Notes under the pieces: generated by a model | What the model saw: only the letters and a program-made list of their open reading frames with translations | Told to the model about the DNA's origin: nothing | The model's database searches: none | Made by a program: the position numbers and the translations under genes | Assembly: GCF_025210435.1 (NCBI RefSeq) | Contig: NZ_JAOART010000060.1 | Span: 1 to 45,742, forward strand | Direction of reading: 5' to 3' | Length of the DNA stretch: 45,742 nucleotides | DNA from: Anaeromicrobium sp. | GTDB lineage: Bacteria; Bacillota; Clostridia; Peptostreptococcales; Thermotaleaceae | Shown: in pieces, positions 6,885-16,131 of the stretch | Position numbering within the stretch: the first letter of the stretch is position 1 | Layout: every line of letters begins with the position of its first letter

Positions 6885-7826
6885 ATGAAGACATTTATGA
6901 AGGTATTTTTCATAGGATTTCTATGTTTTACAATTGTAATGGGAGCTGGTGTATGGGCCTTTACAAAGTTTTATAATCCTCCAGAGGAAATTGTAGTACA
7001 AGAGCCAAAGGAAGAAGTAAAGGAAAAAGAAGTACCAAAGGAAGATCCAAAGAGTGAGTTAGAGCTCTTAATAGAAAAAAGTGATAGAATAAACTTTTTA
7101 TTATTAGGTATGGAAGGTCCTAGAACGGATACTATAATGTTTGCAAGTTTTGATCCAGATACTAACAATATAGATTTAGTATCTGTACCTAGGGATACTT
7201 ATTATGAGAGAAATAAAAATCATTCTCCAGATAAGAAAAAAATAAATGCAGTTCATGGAGATGAAGGGGTAACAGGAACTAAGACAGCTATTAGTAAAGT
7301 TCTTTGTAATGTACCTATAGATTATTATATTAAAGTTAGATATGAGGGTGTAGAGAGTGTAGTAGATTCATTAGGGGGAGTAAAGGTGACTATTCCTATT
7401 GATATGAAATATGATGACCCTTATGACAAGCCACCTCTTCATATAGACTTAAGAAAGGGTACACAAGTATTAGATGGTAAAAAGGCTATTCAATTCTTAA
7501 GATTTAGAAAGGGTAATGATGGAAAGGGGTATCCAAATGGAGACCTTGGACGTACTAAAGCACAGCAACAGTTTATAAAGGCTGCCTTAAGGAGGGCATT
7601 AGGCTTTAGATTACCAGTAGTTGCCAACACCGTCATGAAATATATTGATACGGATCTGTCTGTAGTGGATGGAGTAAAACTTGCTACAGATGCTATTGGT
7701 ATGAACAGTGATAGTTTAAAGACATATTCTATGCCTGGAGATACTGTAATGAGAAACAGATTATCATACTTTATACATGATAAATCTGGAGCTGAAGATA
7801 TAATAAAAGAAATATATTCAAGATAA
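6885..7826 (+). CDS. LytR-CpsA-Psr (LCP) family cell-wall glycopolymer ligase
   Basis: LCP proteins transfer lipid-linked anionic glycopolymers to peptidoglycan outside the membrane. The protein (313 aa) has one N-terminal membrane helix (about 8-28), a Glu/Lys-rich linker, and an LCP domain from about residue 75 with family segments INFLLLGMEG, TDTIMFASFD, SVPRDTYY and LRFRKGN-D, including conserved Asp and Arg residues for pyrophosphate binding. The ATG has AAAGGGAG upstream. The exact glycopolymer cannot be inferred. The next gene encodes another single-pass anchored protein and then murC lies on the other strand, so this is a cell-envelope neighbourhood. Confidence 0.88.
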   Translation: MKTFMKVFFIGFLCFTIVMGAGVWAFTKFYNPPEEIVVQEPKEEVKEKEVPKEDPKSELELLIEKSDRINFLLLGMEGPRTDTIMFASFDPDTNNIDLVSVPRDTYYERNKNHSPDKKKINAVHGDEGVTGTKTAISKVLCNVPIDYYIKVRYEGVESVVDSLGGVKVTIPIDMKYDDPYDKPPLHIDLRKGTQVLDGKKAIQFLRFRKGNDGKGYPNGDLGRTKAQQQFIKAALRRALGFRLPVVANTVMKYIDTDLSVVDGVKLATDAIGMNSDSLKTYSMPGDTVMRNRLSYFIHDKSGAEDIIKEIYSR

Positions 7827-7950
7827 GGGATGCCATGTGCACCCTTATTTATATTTAGGTCTTATTAGACTATATAACTTTTTAAATTAAATTAATATAA
7901 TGATAGTGAGAAGAAGGACTTTTAAGGCATATGCAGAATATGTATAAAAA

Positions 7951-8022
7951 TATAGTATATGTAAACTTGCTTTATAGACAAGTTAGTGCATAAATAGAGC
8001 TTAATATTGATAAATTCATATA
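7951..8022 (+). repeat. Degenerate remnant of a family A repeat (core deleted)
   Basis: GTAAACTTGCTTTATAGA resembles the family A left end (TAAACTTGCTTTATG) and is followed directly by CAAGTTAGTGCATAAAT...GAGCTT, like the right end (CAAGTTACTGTATAAAG...AGCTT). The arms and core are missing. The rest of 7827-8056 shows nothing recognisable apart from A+T-rich sequence. Confidence 0.4.
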
Positions 8023-8056
8023 TAAACATTTTATAATTAACTAGGAGTGGTAAACA

Positions 8057-9199
8057 GTGAAAAATACGAAAGTAATAGTAAGGTTAATAATACTGTTTTT
8101 AGTACTTGGAAGTGTAAGTGGATCTATTACTTTCTTTGTTTTAGATAAAAAGAAAGAAGCAGATGAAAAAAGTACTATAATAGTGGAGGAAGTTAAGGAA
8201 GAAGTATCAGTAGTAGAGGAAAAGGATCCTTTTAAAGAAGTTGTTGAAAATATTGATGAACTATATATAGAATGTAAATCTTCTCCTGATAATGTAATAG
8301 AAGTGAAGACAGAAGAGTGTAGTAGAATTGTAGATCTCTTAAAGGGATTAGAACTTAATTTACTCATGTCATCTAAGGAAGATAAGGAAAAGTATATGGA
8401 GAATTTGTATACTCTTCATGTTAAAAGTGAAAATGTGAAAATAAAATTAAATAAAAACTATATAATAGTGGATAATCCAACTGGTGGAAGTAGTGTATAT
8501 GAAGGAAATAAGGAAGACATACAAAGGGTTATAGAGGAACTAGGGATCATATATGTGGATGAATATGCTGATCATTTGAGGTTTAAAGATGTGGATAAAA
8601 TAAGCATTTTAGCTAAGGATATATCTCGTGTATGGACTCTTAACAAGGATGAAATTGAAGGGTTTTTAGGAAATATTACTTTGAAAAATCCAATAGTTAT
8701 GGAAGAAAACATGAATTTAAGTGCCATATTTCCAAACTATTATATAGAAGTGGCCATAGGAGATAGGGTCCATAATGTAAGACTGTTAAATAAAAAAACC
8801 ATATTAATCGATTCCTATGATTCTAAGGAATTTTATGAATATGATGGAAAACTTTGGGATTATCTAATGGATAAATATAAAATAGATAAGATCACTAATA
8901 GGGATTCAATGGAATATTTATTAAATAGTACAAAGGTAGTAATAGATGATAGGGAGAATATATTTGATTTAGAAGATGAAGTGTTTTATCCTAGGGAATT
9001 AGCTAGAATGTTAGTAAACTCCATAAAGTCAGAAACAATGGTAACTCCCTATGAATCAGAATTAAAATACACTTTAACCTTTAATGTGTCAGAAGAGGAA
9101 CTTGTGGTAAAGATATATGAAAATAGTATTACCTATAGGGATAAAACATATTATAGTGAAAATATAGGGGAAATAATTAAAAGTACTATGAGTATATAA
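8057..9199 (+). CDS. Membrane-anchored extracytoplasmic protein, function unknown
   Basis: The gene starts at GTG with AGGAGTGG at good spacing. The 380-aa product has an N-terminal membrane helix (about 7-28) without a lipobox, then an acidic linker, and a long region outside the membrane with no motif I recognise. The remaining sequence looks like alternating strands and helices with many Asp and Glu. It follows the LCP gene on the same strand 230 bp downstream and converges on murC. An accessory role in the envelope is a guess from context only. Confidence 0.8.
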   Translation: MKNTKVIVRLIILFLVLGSVSGSITFFVLDKKKEADEKSTIIVEEVKEEVSVVEEKDPFKEVVENIDELYIECKSSPDNVIEVKTEECSRIVDLLKGLELNLLMSSKEDKEKYMENLYTLHVKSENVKIKLNKNYIIVDNPTGGSSVYEGNKEDIQRVIEELGIIYVDEYADHLRFKDVDKISILAKDISRVWTLNKDEIEGFLGNITLKNPIVMEENMNLSAIFPNYYIEVAIGDRVHNVRLLNKKTILIDSYDSKEFYEYDGKLWDYLMDKYKIDKITNRDSMEYLLNSTKVVIDDRENIFDLEDEVFYPRELARMLVNSIKSETMVTPYESELKYTLTFNVSEEELVVKIYENSITYRDKTYYSENIGEIIKSTMSI

Positions 9200-9204
9200 T
9201 TTGA

Positions 9205-9225
9205 GGCTAGGATAAAATCCTAGCC
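9205..9225. terminator. Bidirectional terminator between the 8057 gene and murC
   Basis: GGCTAGGAT and ATCCTAGCC pair around a 3-nt loop, with T-rich sequence on the + side. It overlaps the murC stop codon (TAG at 9220-9222, minus strand). Confidence 0.8.
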
Positions 9226-10611
9226 CTTTAATTTTTGTACTAACTGTTCTCCAATGCTGTTCACATTTCCAGCTCCCATAGTGATAACCAGATCATTTGG
9301 TTTAGCATTTTCATAAATGTAATTTACTATGGAATCAAATTCTTTCATGTATTTCACTTTATCATTATGTTTTTTAATCTTTTTAACTAGATCCTTAGAG
9401 TGGATTTCTCCCGTGTCCTTTTCTCGAGCTGCATATATGTCTGTGATAATAAGATTATCTACTTCAGCAAGGGCCTGTGAGAACTCATCTAAAAGGCATA
9501 GGGTCCTAGTAAATGTATGGGGTTGAAAAACACACCATAGATTATTGTGATCCATATTAGATAGGGCCTTTAATGTGGCCTCTATTTCTGTTGGATGGTG
9601 AGCATAGTCATCTACTATTTTTATATTGTTAATATGACCAAGTAAATCAAATCTCCTATGGGTACCACCAAAGGTATTTAAAGCCTCATTTATATGATCA
9701 ATATCTATTCCAAAATGATGACAGCATGCAATGGATGCTAGGCTGTTGAATAGATTATGCTCTCCTGGAACTTTCAAATTAATTTTTCCTAGGAATTCAT
9801 CCCTTTTATACAAGTCAAAAGAAGGATATCCCAGGTCATTGAAAGAAATATTCGAAGGATAGTAATCTGAATTATTATCTTTACCATAAGTAACTAAATT
9901 ACAATGGACATGGTCTATTATACTTTGTATATTAGGATCATCACCATAGGCTATTAAAAGGCCATCCTTTGGAATTAAATCTATAAATTCTTTAAAAGTT
10001 TCTTTTATATGATCTAAGTCTTTGAAGTAATCTAGGTGATCTTCTTCAATGTTTAAAATAATTCCAATGGTAGGGAAGAATTTTAAGAAGCTTCCCACAT
10101 ATTCACAAGCTTCTGTAACAAAATAATCTCTAGAACCAACTTTAACATTACCGCCTATGTTATCTAGTTGGCCACCAACTAATATGGTAGGAGAGTATTT
10201 GTTATAGTCTAAAATTACAGAAATCATAGATGTGGTAGTGGTCTTTCCATGGGTACCTGCTACGGCTATGTTGTTTTTGAACTTTTTCATAAGAAGGCCT
10301 AACATTTCTGCCCTAGATAGGATAGGAATTTCCTTAGTCCTAGCTTCCACAAGCTCAGGATTATTTTCTTTTACTGCAGCAGTATATACTACTAAATCTG
10401 GATTAGATATGTTATTCTTATTATGGCCCATGTGTATAGTGGCCCCTTGAGATGAAAGTTTTTTAGTGATTTCTGAATCATTCATATCTGAACCAGTTAC
10501 CTTATAATCGAAGTTAATAAGAATTTGTGCTAAGGCACTCATACTTATTCCACCTATTCCGATGAAATGTATGTGGTTTATACTATGTTTATCTAAATCA
10601 AAATCAAACAT
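9220..10611 (-). CDS. murC: UDP-N-acetylmuramate--L-alanine ligase
   Basis: MurC adds L-Ala to UDP-MurNAc with ATP, the first amino acid of the peptidoglycan stem. The protein (463 aa) shows the N-terminal substrate-binding fold (HFIGIGGISMSALA), the ATP P-loop GTHGKTT (119-125), the central Mur-ligase segment around NIEEDHLDYF, and a C-terminal domain with DDYAHHPTEI. On the minus strand GGAGG lies just before the ATG at 10611. An upstream in-frame ATG at 10653 has no ribosome site and would make an unlikely 14-residue extension. It is divergent from purR with about 210 bp between. Confidence 0.94.
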   Translation of the reverse strand: MFDFDLDKHSINHIHFIGIGGISMSALAQILINFDYKVTGSDMNDSEITKKLSSQGATIHMGHNKNNISNPDLVVYTAAVKENNPELVEARTKEIPILSRAEMLGLLMKKFKNNIAVAGTHGKTTTTSMISVILDYNKYSPTILVGGQLDNIGGNVKVGSRDYFVTEACEYVGSFLKFFPTIGIILNIEEDHLDYFKDLDHIKETFKEFIDLIPKDGLLIAYGDDPNIQSIIDHVHCNLVTYGKDNNSDYYPSNISFNDLGYPSFDLYKRDEFLGKINLKVPGEHNLFNSLASIACCHHFGIDIDHINEALNTFGGTHRRFDLLGHINNIKIVDDYAHHPTEIEATLKALSNMDHNNLWCVFQPHTFTRTLCLLDEFSQALAEVDNLIITDIYAAREKDTGEIHSKDLVKKIKKHNDKVKYMKEFDSIVNYIYENAKPNDLVITMGAGNVNSIGEQLVQKLKG

Positions 10612-10820
10612 TACAAAATCCTCCAATAAAACTTTATTGTTAATTATAACCATATTTATATATATTTATTAAAATAATGTGAAATGATAAATATGAAGAA
10701 AAAGTTTTCTTAGAAAATTATAACATAAAAAGATTTATTAGAAGATAAATGTATTGAATAATTGTGTAAAAAGCAATAATATAATATTAAACGAAAAAAT
10801 TGAATGGAGAATGGAAAAGA

Positions 10821-11636
10821 ATGAAAATAAAGAGAAATGAACGAATCGGAGCATTAGTTAAAATATTGACTGATAATCCAAATCATTTATTTAATCTTAG
10901 TTATTTTACGGATAAATTTAATGCGGCCAAATCTAGTATTAGTGAAGATATTGTAATAGTAAAGAAACTAATGGAAGATCTAGAATTGGGCAAGGTAGAA
11001 ACGGTGCCAGGGGCTGCAGGAGGGGTAAAATATATACCTGTCTTAACTAAAGAAGAAACTAAGGAAATATTAGATAAAGTGTGTGATAAACTTAAAGATC
11101 CAAAAAGAATCATACCAGGTCCATTTTTATACATGGCAGATATAATATATAACCCTGCAACCATGAGAAAGGTTGGGAATATTTTTGCTAGCCAATTTAT
11201 GGATAAGGAAATTGATTATGTAATCACAGTAGAAACTAAAGGTATTCCCATAGCCATGATGACGGCAAATGCACTTAATGTACCCCTTATAATATTAAGA
11301 AGGGATAGTAAAGTTACGGAAGGATCTACTGTTAGCATTAACTATCTATCTGGATCAACGGGTAAAATCCAAACCATGTCCATATCTAAGCGTGCCATTA
11401 AACCTGGGTCTAATGTAATCATAATAGATGATTTTATGAAGGCTGGAGGAACGGCTAAGGGTATGGTAGATATGATGCGTGAATTTGACGCAAATGTGGT
11501 AGGAATAGGAGTACTAATAAGTACAAAGGAACCAGAAGTTAAGGTTGTAAAAGACTATATCCCCTTACTTGTATTAGATCATATAGATGATAAGGAAGAA
11601 AATGTAGTAATATATCCTAATGAAGATTTAGTTTAA
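10821..11636 (+). CDS. purR: Purine operon repressor PurR
   Basis: PurR of Gram-positive bacteria binds DNA through an N-terminal winged helix and senses PRPP through a phosphoribosyltransferase-like domain. The product (271 aa) has the helix-turn-helix region at about 8-70 and the PRPP-binding motif VIIIDDFMKAGGTAKG (from residue 199). I prefer the ATG at 10821. The in-frame TTG at 10800 lacks a ribosome site. I saw no clear PurBox pair (CGAAC/GTTCG) upstream, so autoregulation is not supported by the sequence. Its place before spoVG-glmU-prs matches B. subtilis, without yabJ. Confidence 0.9.
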   Translation: MKIKRNERIGALVKILTDNPNHLFNLSYFTDKFNAAKSSISEDIVIVKKLMEDLELGKVETVPGAAGGVKYIPVLTKEETKEILDKVCDKLKDPKRIIPGPFLYMADIIYNPATMRKVGNIFASQFMDKEIDYVITVETKGIPIAMMTANALNVPLIILRRDSKVTEGSTVSINYLSGSTGKIQTMSISKRAIKPGSNVIIIDDFMKAGGTAKGMVDMMREFDANVVGIGVLISTKEPEVKVVKDYIPLLVLDHIDDKEENVVIYPNEDLV

Positions 11637-11662
11637 AAGGTTAGCCTCGGCTAACCTTTTTT
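11635..11662 (+). terminator. Terminator after purR
   Basis: AAAAGGTTAGC-CTCG-GCTAACCTTTT plus a short T-run. It separates purR from the convergent EamA gene. Confidence 0.9.
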
Positions 11663-11692
11663 AAAATTTTTTAAGAATCTGTTTAAAGATAT

Positions 11693-12637
11693 TTAATCCT
11701 TTGCCTTAAGCAAGAATTTCATTGGTGCTAGGTCAAAATTAGATATGACTATACCAAGAACTATTACCAAACCGGCTACTAATTGTAGTACTGAGAGTTT
11801 TTCTCCAAGGACAAGGCCCGCTGTAATAAGTCCAGTGACAGGAACCAATAAGGATAATGGTGCTACTCTACCTGTAGAATATCTAGCAAGTAATCTACTC
11901 CATGTGCCGTATCCAAATAATGTTGAGAAAAAAGCAAGATATAAGACAGCGAAAATGGATATGCCATTTAAATTAGTAATTGAGTGTAATAATGTTTCTG
12001 GTGTGTCAAACATAAGTGCAAGAATCATAAGAGGTATGGGAGGTACAAGACTTGACCATACAACAAGGCTAAGCATATCCAATTTTTGTCCCTTAGAAGT
12101 TGCACGGGCAACAGCATATCTTATTACTATATTGGATCCACTCCAAGAAGCGGCAGCTAAAAGGCTTAATGAAAATGCTCCAATGGGAATAGATAAGGTT
12201 CCGTTAGAACCTCCATTTGTACCTATGAGGTAAAGACCTAGTGAAGCAATTATAAGACCTATTATTTGCCTTGTTTTTAGTGGTTCTTTTAAAAGAACTG
12301 CCCCAAATAAGATCGTGAAAAATGCTTGAGATTGAAGGATAACAGAAGCAATACCAGCAGGCATTCCTATATCCATAGCATAAAACAAGCAACCAAATTG
12401 TCCAACACCTACTGCTAATCCATAGGCAATACAATATTTCCATTCTATGGTGGGACGACTTACAAAAAAAATAGCTGGAAATGCAGTTAGCACATAGCGC
12501 AAAACGGCTAATAGCATGGAAGGCACTCCAGCAAGACCCAATTTAATCACAGTGAAATTAGCTCCCCAAACTATAACCACAAGAAAGGCAAGGCCAATAT
12601 CTTTTTTACTCATTTTTTCATTTGTAATAATTCTCAT
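11693..12637 (-). CDS. EamA-family (DMT superfamily) transporter
   Basis: The product (314 aa) is a polytopic membrane protein with about ten predicted helices in two homologous EamA halves (about 12-145 and 160-300). Family segments such as WGANFTVIKLG and LYLAFFSTLFGYGTWSRLLA are visible. Such proteins usually export amino acids or other small metabolites, but the substrate cannot be read from sequence. On the minus strand GAAGGGAG precedes the ATG at 12637. It is the only gene breaking the purR-spoVG neighbourhood and is opposite in strand, which suggests a later insertion. Confidence 0.88.
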   Translation of the reverse strand: MRIITNEKMSKKDIGLAFLVVIVWGANFTVIKLGLAGVPSMLLAVLRYVLTAFPAIFFVSRPTIEWKYCIAYGLAVGVGQFGCLFYAMDIGMPAGIASVILQSQAFFTILFGAVLLKEPLKTRQIIGLIIASLGLYLIGTNGGSNGTLSIPIGAFSLSLLAAASWSGSNIVIRYAVARATSKGQKLDMLSLVVWSSLVPPIPLMILALMFDTPETLLHSITNLNGISIFAVLYLAFFSTLFGYGTWSRLLARYSTGRVAPLSLLVPVTGLITAGLVLGEKLSVLQLVAGLVIVLGIVISNFDLAPMKFLLKAKD

Positions 12638-12976
12638 CTCCCTTCTATTATTAAGTCATTAAAATTATGTTCTTATTCTTATTATTAATAGATTCAATTA
12701 TACCACGGAGCCCTTATCTTAATAGATATAAATCTTAAAAAATATTAATAAATTTATTTCTTTCATGTGTGTAATTTAAAAATCTTTGTTCTTTTAATAT
12801 ATTCAACTACTATACTGTATCATTCTAAAAATAAAGAATATTTGAAAATACAACTTCCATCATTCAGAAAATTAAAATTTTTTAAAAATTTTCAAAAATA
12901 AAGAAGGAAATATTAAATATTTGGAGAACATGTTAAATAGCTTATTTTGTATGAGACCAGGAAGGAGGTAATAGGT
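12638..12976. other. A+T-rich intergenic region upstream of spoVG
   Basis: This 339-bp gap holds the divergent starts of the EamA gene and spoVG. Apart from a candidate sigma-H promoter near its right end I see no ORF, RNA fold or repeat in it. Confidence 0.6.
12905..12930 (+). promoter_or_regulatory. Candidate sigma-H promoter of spoVG
   Basis: AGGAAAT (-35 like) and GGAGAAC (-10 like, consensus RNNGAAT) are separated by 11 bp, about 45 bp before the spoVG start. spoVG is a classic sigma-H gene in B. subtilis. One mismatch in the -10 element keeps this tentative. Confidence 0.4.
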
Positions 12977-13246
12977 ATGGAAGTTACAGATGTTCGTGTA
13001 AGAAAAATTCAAGATGAAGGAAAAATGAAGGGGATAGTGTCAGTTACTTTCGATAATGAGTTTGTAGTACATGATATTAAAATAATAGAAGGATTAAATG
13101 GACTATTTATTGCTATGCCTAGTAGAAAGATAGGAGAAGGTGATTTTAGAGATATAGCCCATCCTATTAATTCAGAAACCAGATCTAGATTACAGGAGAA
13201 AATATTTGATGCCTATGAAAAGGCAAAATTAAATCAAGACGAATAG
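12977..13246 (+). CDS. spoVG: Septation/sporulation regulator SpoVG
   Basis: SpoVG is a small nucleic-acid-binding regulator of asymmetric septation, capsule and stress genes. The 89-aa product starts [10 protein letters not shown], the family signature, and contains [10 protein letters not shown] and [12 protein letters not shown]. The ATG at 12977 follows GGAGGTAATAGGT. An in-frame ATG ten codons earlier would place the ribosome site inside the coding region. It lies upstream of glmU as in most spore formers, but a terminator and a family B repeat separate the two genes. Confidence 0.95.
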   Translation: MEVTDVRVRKIQDEGKMKGIVSVTFDNEFVVHDIKIIEGLNGLFIAMPSRKIGEGDFRDIAHPINSETRSRLQEKIFDAYEKAKLNQDE

Positions 13247-13272
13247 GGTACAAGCCTAATTTTTTAAAGTTT

Positions 13273-13328
13273 AAAACCTTTATGATGAAAATACTCATTG
13301 TAGTTTTCATCAGTAAGGTTTTTTTTAT
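13273..13328 (+). terminator. Terminator after spoVG
   Basis: AAAACCTTTATGATGAAAA and TTTTCATCAGTAAGGTTTT form a long stem with a few mismatches, followed by a T-run. Confidence 0.85.
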
Positions 13329-13334
13329 GTGTTT

Positions 13335-13494
13335 TAGGCATATTCAAAAAATAAATTAGTCATTTCACTGGTTATTTGAATCATTTTCTTCGTTATGGAA
13401 TCCCTCACATATGTTTAATATGCTCACTCACCATGCCTTGAAAATAATCCAAACCCCTCAATGATCTGACTAGTTTATTTTTTTCATATGCCTT
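13335..13494. repeat. Family B repeat, copy 2
   Basis: Nearly identical to 2014-2172, including the terminal inverted repeats (TAGGCATATTCAAAAAATAA at the left) and the internal block GTTATTTGAATC...CTTCGTTATGGAATC. Both copies have the same orientation and lie just after a terminator. It fills most of the 416-bp gap before glmU. Confidence 0.8.
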
Positions 13495-13662
13495 ATCTTA
13501 AAAAAATTATAAATATTAAGTTTATTATTGGTTATATCTCATAAAAAGTGATATACTATTTATCGGAAAAAAGGAAAAAATAAGGACGTATAACTTGTCG
13601 AAAAATAAAGTTTTGTGTTCTATAGTATATATAAATGATGTATAATAGGGAGTGATTGTAAA

Positions 13663-15039
13663 ATGGAAAAGACTACAGCCATTATATTGGCAGCTGGTGC
13701 AGGTACTAGAATGAAATCTAAGTTTCCAAAGGTAGTGCATAGGGTATGTGGAAAATCTATGGTAGAACATGTTATACATGTGGCTAAATGTTCGGATTGT
13801 GAAGAGACAGTAGTGGTAATAGGTCATGGTGCAGATGTGGTAAAAGAAACGGTTAAAGAGGATGTACATTTTGTTTTGCAAAGGGAGCAATTAGGAACAG
13901 GTCATGCTGTAGCCCAAGCAAAAGAATATATTAAAGATGAAGGATATGTACTTTTATTATATGGAGATACTCCTTTAATTCAAGCACACACATTAAAAGC
14001 AATGATAAAGTATCATAAGGAAAACAGCTTAGGAGCAACAGTTTTAACAGCTCATGTGGATAATCCTTATGGATATGGAAGAATTGTGAAGGATAGTACA
14101 GGGTATGTGGAAAAAATCGTTGAACACAAGGATGCAAATGAAGAGGAACTTAAGATTACTGAAATAAATTCTGGAATGTATTTATATGATGCAAAGCTTT
14201 TAAAAGAATCCTTAGGTCTATTAAATAATAATAATAGTCAAAGGGAGTATTATATAACAGATGTGGTAGGAATACTAAATGACAAGGGACATAAAGTTGG
14301 TTCTTATGTATTAGAAGATATGGAAGAAATTTTAGGAGTAAACTCAAGAGTTCAGTTAGCCCAAGCTGAGAAGATAATGAGGGACAGAACATTAAACAAA
14401 CTAATGGACAATGGAGTTACATTGATAGATCCTAACAATACGTATATAGATGCCCATGTGGAAATTGGCCAAGATACTATAATTTATCCAGGTGCAATAA
14501 TAAAGGGTAATACTATTATTGGAAATGAATGTATTATAGGACATAATACTAGAATTGAAAACTCTACTATTAAGGATAAGGTGGAGATTCAAAGTTCTAC
14601 TATAATAGATAGTTTTGTAGATGAAGAGACTATTGTAGGACCATATGCATATTTAAGACCTAATAGTAAGATAGGTAAAAAAGCTAAAATAGGAGACTTT
14701 GTTGAAGTTAAAAATGCAACTATAGGAGATAATTCTAAAGCATCCCATCTAGCTTATATAGGAGATGCACAAGTTGGATCAGGTGTTAATATAGGTTGTG
14801 GGGTAGTATTTGTTAACTATGACGGGAAAAATAAGCATAAAACCATAGTTGAGGACAACGCTTTCGTGGGAAGTAATTGTAACTTAGTAGCTCCAGTAAC
14901 TATAAAAGAAAATTCTTATATTGCTACAGGTTCTACTATAACTAAAGAAGTTCCAGAGGGAGCATTATCAGTAGCTAGACAAAAGCAAAGGAACATAGAA
15001 GGATGGGTAGAGAGAAAAGGACTTCTAAAAAACAAATAG
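13663..15039 (+). CDS. glmU: Bifunctional UDP-GlcNAc pyrophosphorylase / GlcN-1-P acetyltransferase
   Basis: GlmU acetylates GlcN-1-P and joins it to UTP, giving UDP-GlcNAc for peptidoglycan and teichoic acids. The protein (458 aa) has an N-terminal nucleotidyltransferase domain with LAAGAGTRMKSKFPKVVHRV (about 10-29) and YGDTPL, then a left-handed beta-helix of hexapeptide repeats from about 255 with the acetyl-CoA region GDFVEVKNATIG...SHLAYIGDAQVG. The ATG has GGGAGTGAT upstream. prs follows after 17 bp, so the two genes are co-transcribed, as in B. subtilis. Confidence 0.96.
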   Translation: MEKTTAIILAAGAGTRMKSKFPKVVHRVCGKSMVEHVIHVAKCSDCEETVVVIGHGADVVKETVKEDVHFVLQREQLGTGHAVAQAKEYIKDEGYVLLLYGDTPLIQAHTLKAMIKYHKENSLGATVLTAHVDNPYGYGRIVKDSTGYVEKIVEHKDANEEELKITEINSGMYLYDAKLLKESLGLLNNNNSQREYYITDVVGILNDKGHKVGSYVLEDMEEILGVNSRVQLAQAEKIMRDRTLNKLMDNGVTLIDPNNTYIDAHVEIGQDTIIYPGAIIKGNTIIGNECIIGHNTRIENSTIKDKVEIQSSTIIDSFVDEETIVGPYAYLRPNSKIGKKAKIGDFVEVKNATIGDNSKASHLAYIGDAQVGSGVNIGCGVVFVNYDGKNKHKTIVEDNAFVGSNCNLVAPVTIKENSYIATGSTITKEVPEGALSVARQKQRNIEGWVERKGLLKNK

Positions 15040-15056
15040 CCTAAGGAGGATATTAA

Positions 15057-16004
15057 ATGAATACTAATAGACAAAAGATCAAAGTATTTGCAGGAAATGC
15101 ATCTAAAGAATTGGCTTCTAAAATCTGTCAGGAATTAGAGATTGAGTTAGGAGATGCTCATGTTGGAACTTTCAGTGATGGAGAGATTTCAGTAAATATC
15201 AATGAAACTGTAAGAGGTGCAGATGTATTTGTAATTCAATCAACTTGTGAACCAGTAAATAATAACTTAATGGAACTTTTAATAATGGTAGATGCATTAA
15301 AGAGAGCTTCTGCAGGAAGAATTAATGCGGTTATACCTTATTATGGATATGCAAGACAAGATAGAAAAGCAAAAGCTAGAGATCCAATCACAGCAAAATT
15401 AGTAGCAGATTTAATAACAGCAGCAGGAGCAGACAGAGTACTTACTATGGACTTACATGCTGCTCAAATCCAAGGATATTTCGAAATTCCACTAGATCAT
15501 CTTTTAGGTGTGCCAATACTTGCTAAACACTTTAAAGAAAGAGGTATTGAAGATTTAGTAGTAGTATCTCCAGACTTAGGAAGTGTAACTAGAGCTAGGA
15601 ATTTTGCAGGATACTTAGATGCACCTATAGCTATAATTGACAAGAGAAGACCTAAGGCTAACGTATCAGAGGTAATGAATATTATAGGGGATATAGAAGG
15701 TAAAAATGTAATATTAATTGATGACATGATAGATACGGCAGGAACTATTACAAATGCTGCTAGTGCTTTAAAGGAATTTGGAGCTAAAGATGTTTATGCA
15801 TGCTGTACTCATCCCGTATTATCAGGTCCAGCAATAGAGAGAATTAATAATTCTGCTATTGATGAATTAGTAATACTTGATACTATTGAACTTGATGAAA
15901 ATAAGAAAATAAAAAATATCAATTCTCTATCAGTGGCCGGCATATTTGCTGAGGCAATAAAGAGAATATATGGAAACCAATCTGTAAGTAAATTATTTGA
16001 TTAA
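15057..16004 (+). CDS. prs: Ribose-phosphate pyrophosphokinase
   Basis: The enzyme makes PRPP from ribose-5-phosphate and ATP for purines, pyrimidines, histidine, tryptophan and NAD. The protein (315 aa) shows FSDGEISV, the ATP-binding region [20 protein letters not shown], the catalytic [27 protein letters not shown], and the PRPP loop [14 protein letters not shown]. The ATG follows AAGGAGGATATTAA. PRPP is also the signal read by PurR, encoded upstream. A strong terminator closes the glmU-prs unit. Confidence 0.96.
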   Translation: MNTNRQKIKVFAGNASKELASKICQELEIELGDAHVGTFSDGEISVNINETVRGADVFVIQSTCEPVNNNLMELLIMVDALKRASAGRINAVIPYYGYARQDRKAKARDPITAKLVADLITAAGADRVLTMDLHAAQIQGYFEIPLDHLLGVPILAKHFKERGIEDLVVVSPDLGSVTRARNFAGYLDAPIAIIDKRRPKANVSEVMNIIGDIEGKNVILIDDMIDTAGTITNAASALKEFGAKDVYACCTHPVLSGPAIERINNSAIDELVILDTIELDENKKIKNINSLSVAGIFAEAIKRIYGNQSVSKLFD

Positions 16005-16006
16005 TA

Positions 16007-16036
16007 AAAGGTGGAAGACTTGTTCTTCCACCTTTT
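16007..16036 (+). terminator. Terminator after prs
   Basis: AAAAGGTGGAAGA and TCTTCCACCTTTT form a perfect stem with a short loop. Its T-arm acts as the tail. Confidence 0.9.
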
Positions 16037-16062
16037 GCTCTTTTAGAAAAGAGTATTAGTAA

Positions 16063-16115
16063 AAAAGGAACTGTCTTAGAATAATAATTAATATTATTTT
16101 AAGACAGTTCCTTTT
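16063..16115. terminator. Long 53-nt hairpin, probable terminator of the convergent DUF805 gene
   Basis: AAAAGGAACTGTCTTA and TAAGACAGTTCCTTTT are exact complements, and the A+T-rich interior continues the pairing almost to the centre. It lies just past the stop of the minus-strand gene. The stem is longer than a normal terminator and could also be a small mobile palindrome. Confidence 0.65.
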
Positions 16116-16131
16116 ATGAAATTTCTATTAT

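Noticed and set aside
10612-10653. Earlier murC start giving a 14-residue N-terminal extension
   Set aside because: It has no ribosome site, whereas GGAGG precedes the ATG at 10611 and the family N-terminus fits there.
11745-12233. 162-codon open frame on the + strand opposite the EamA gene
   Set aside because: Mirror frame of a clear membrane transporter gene; no ribosome site or family features.
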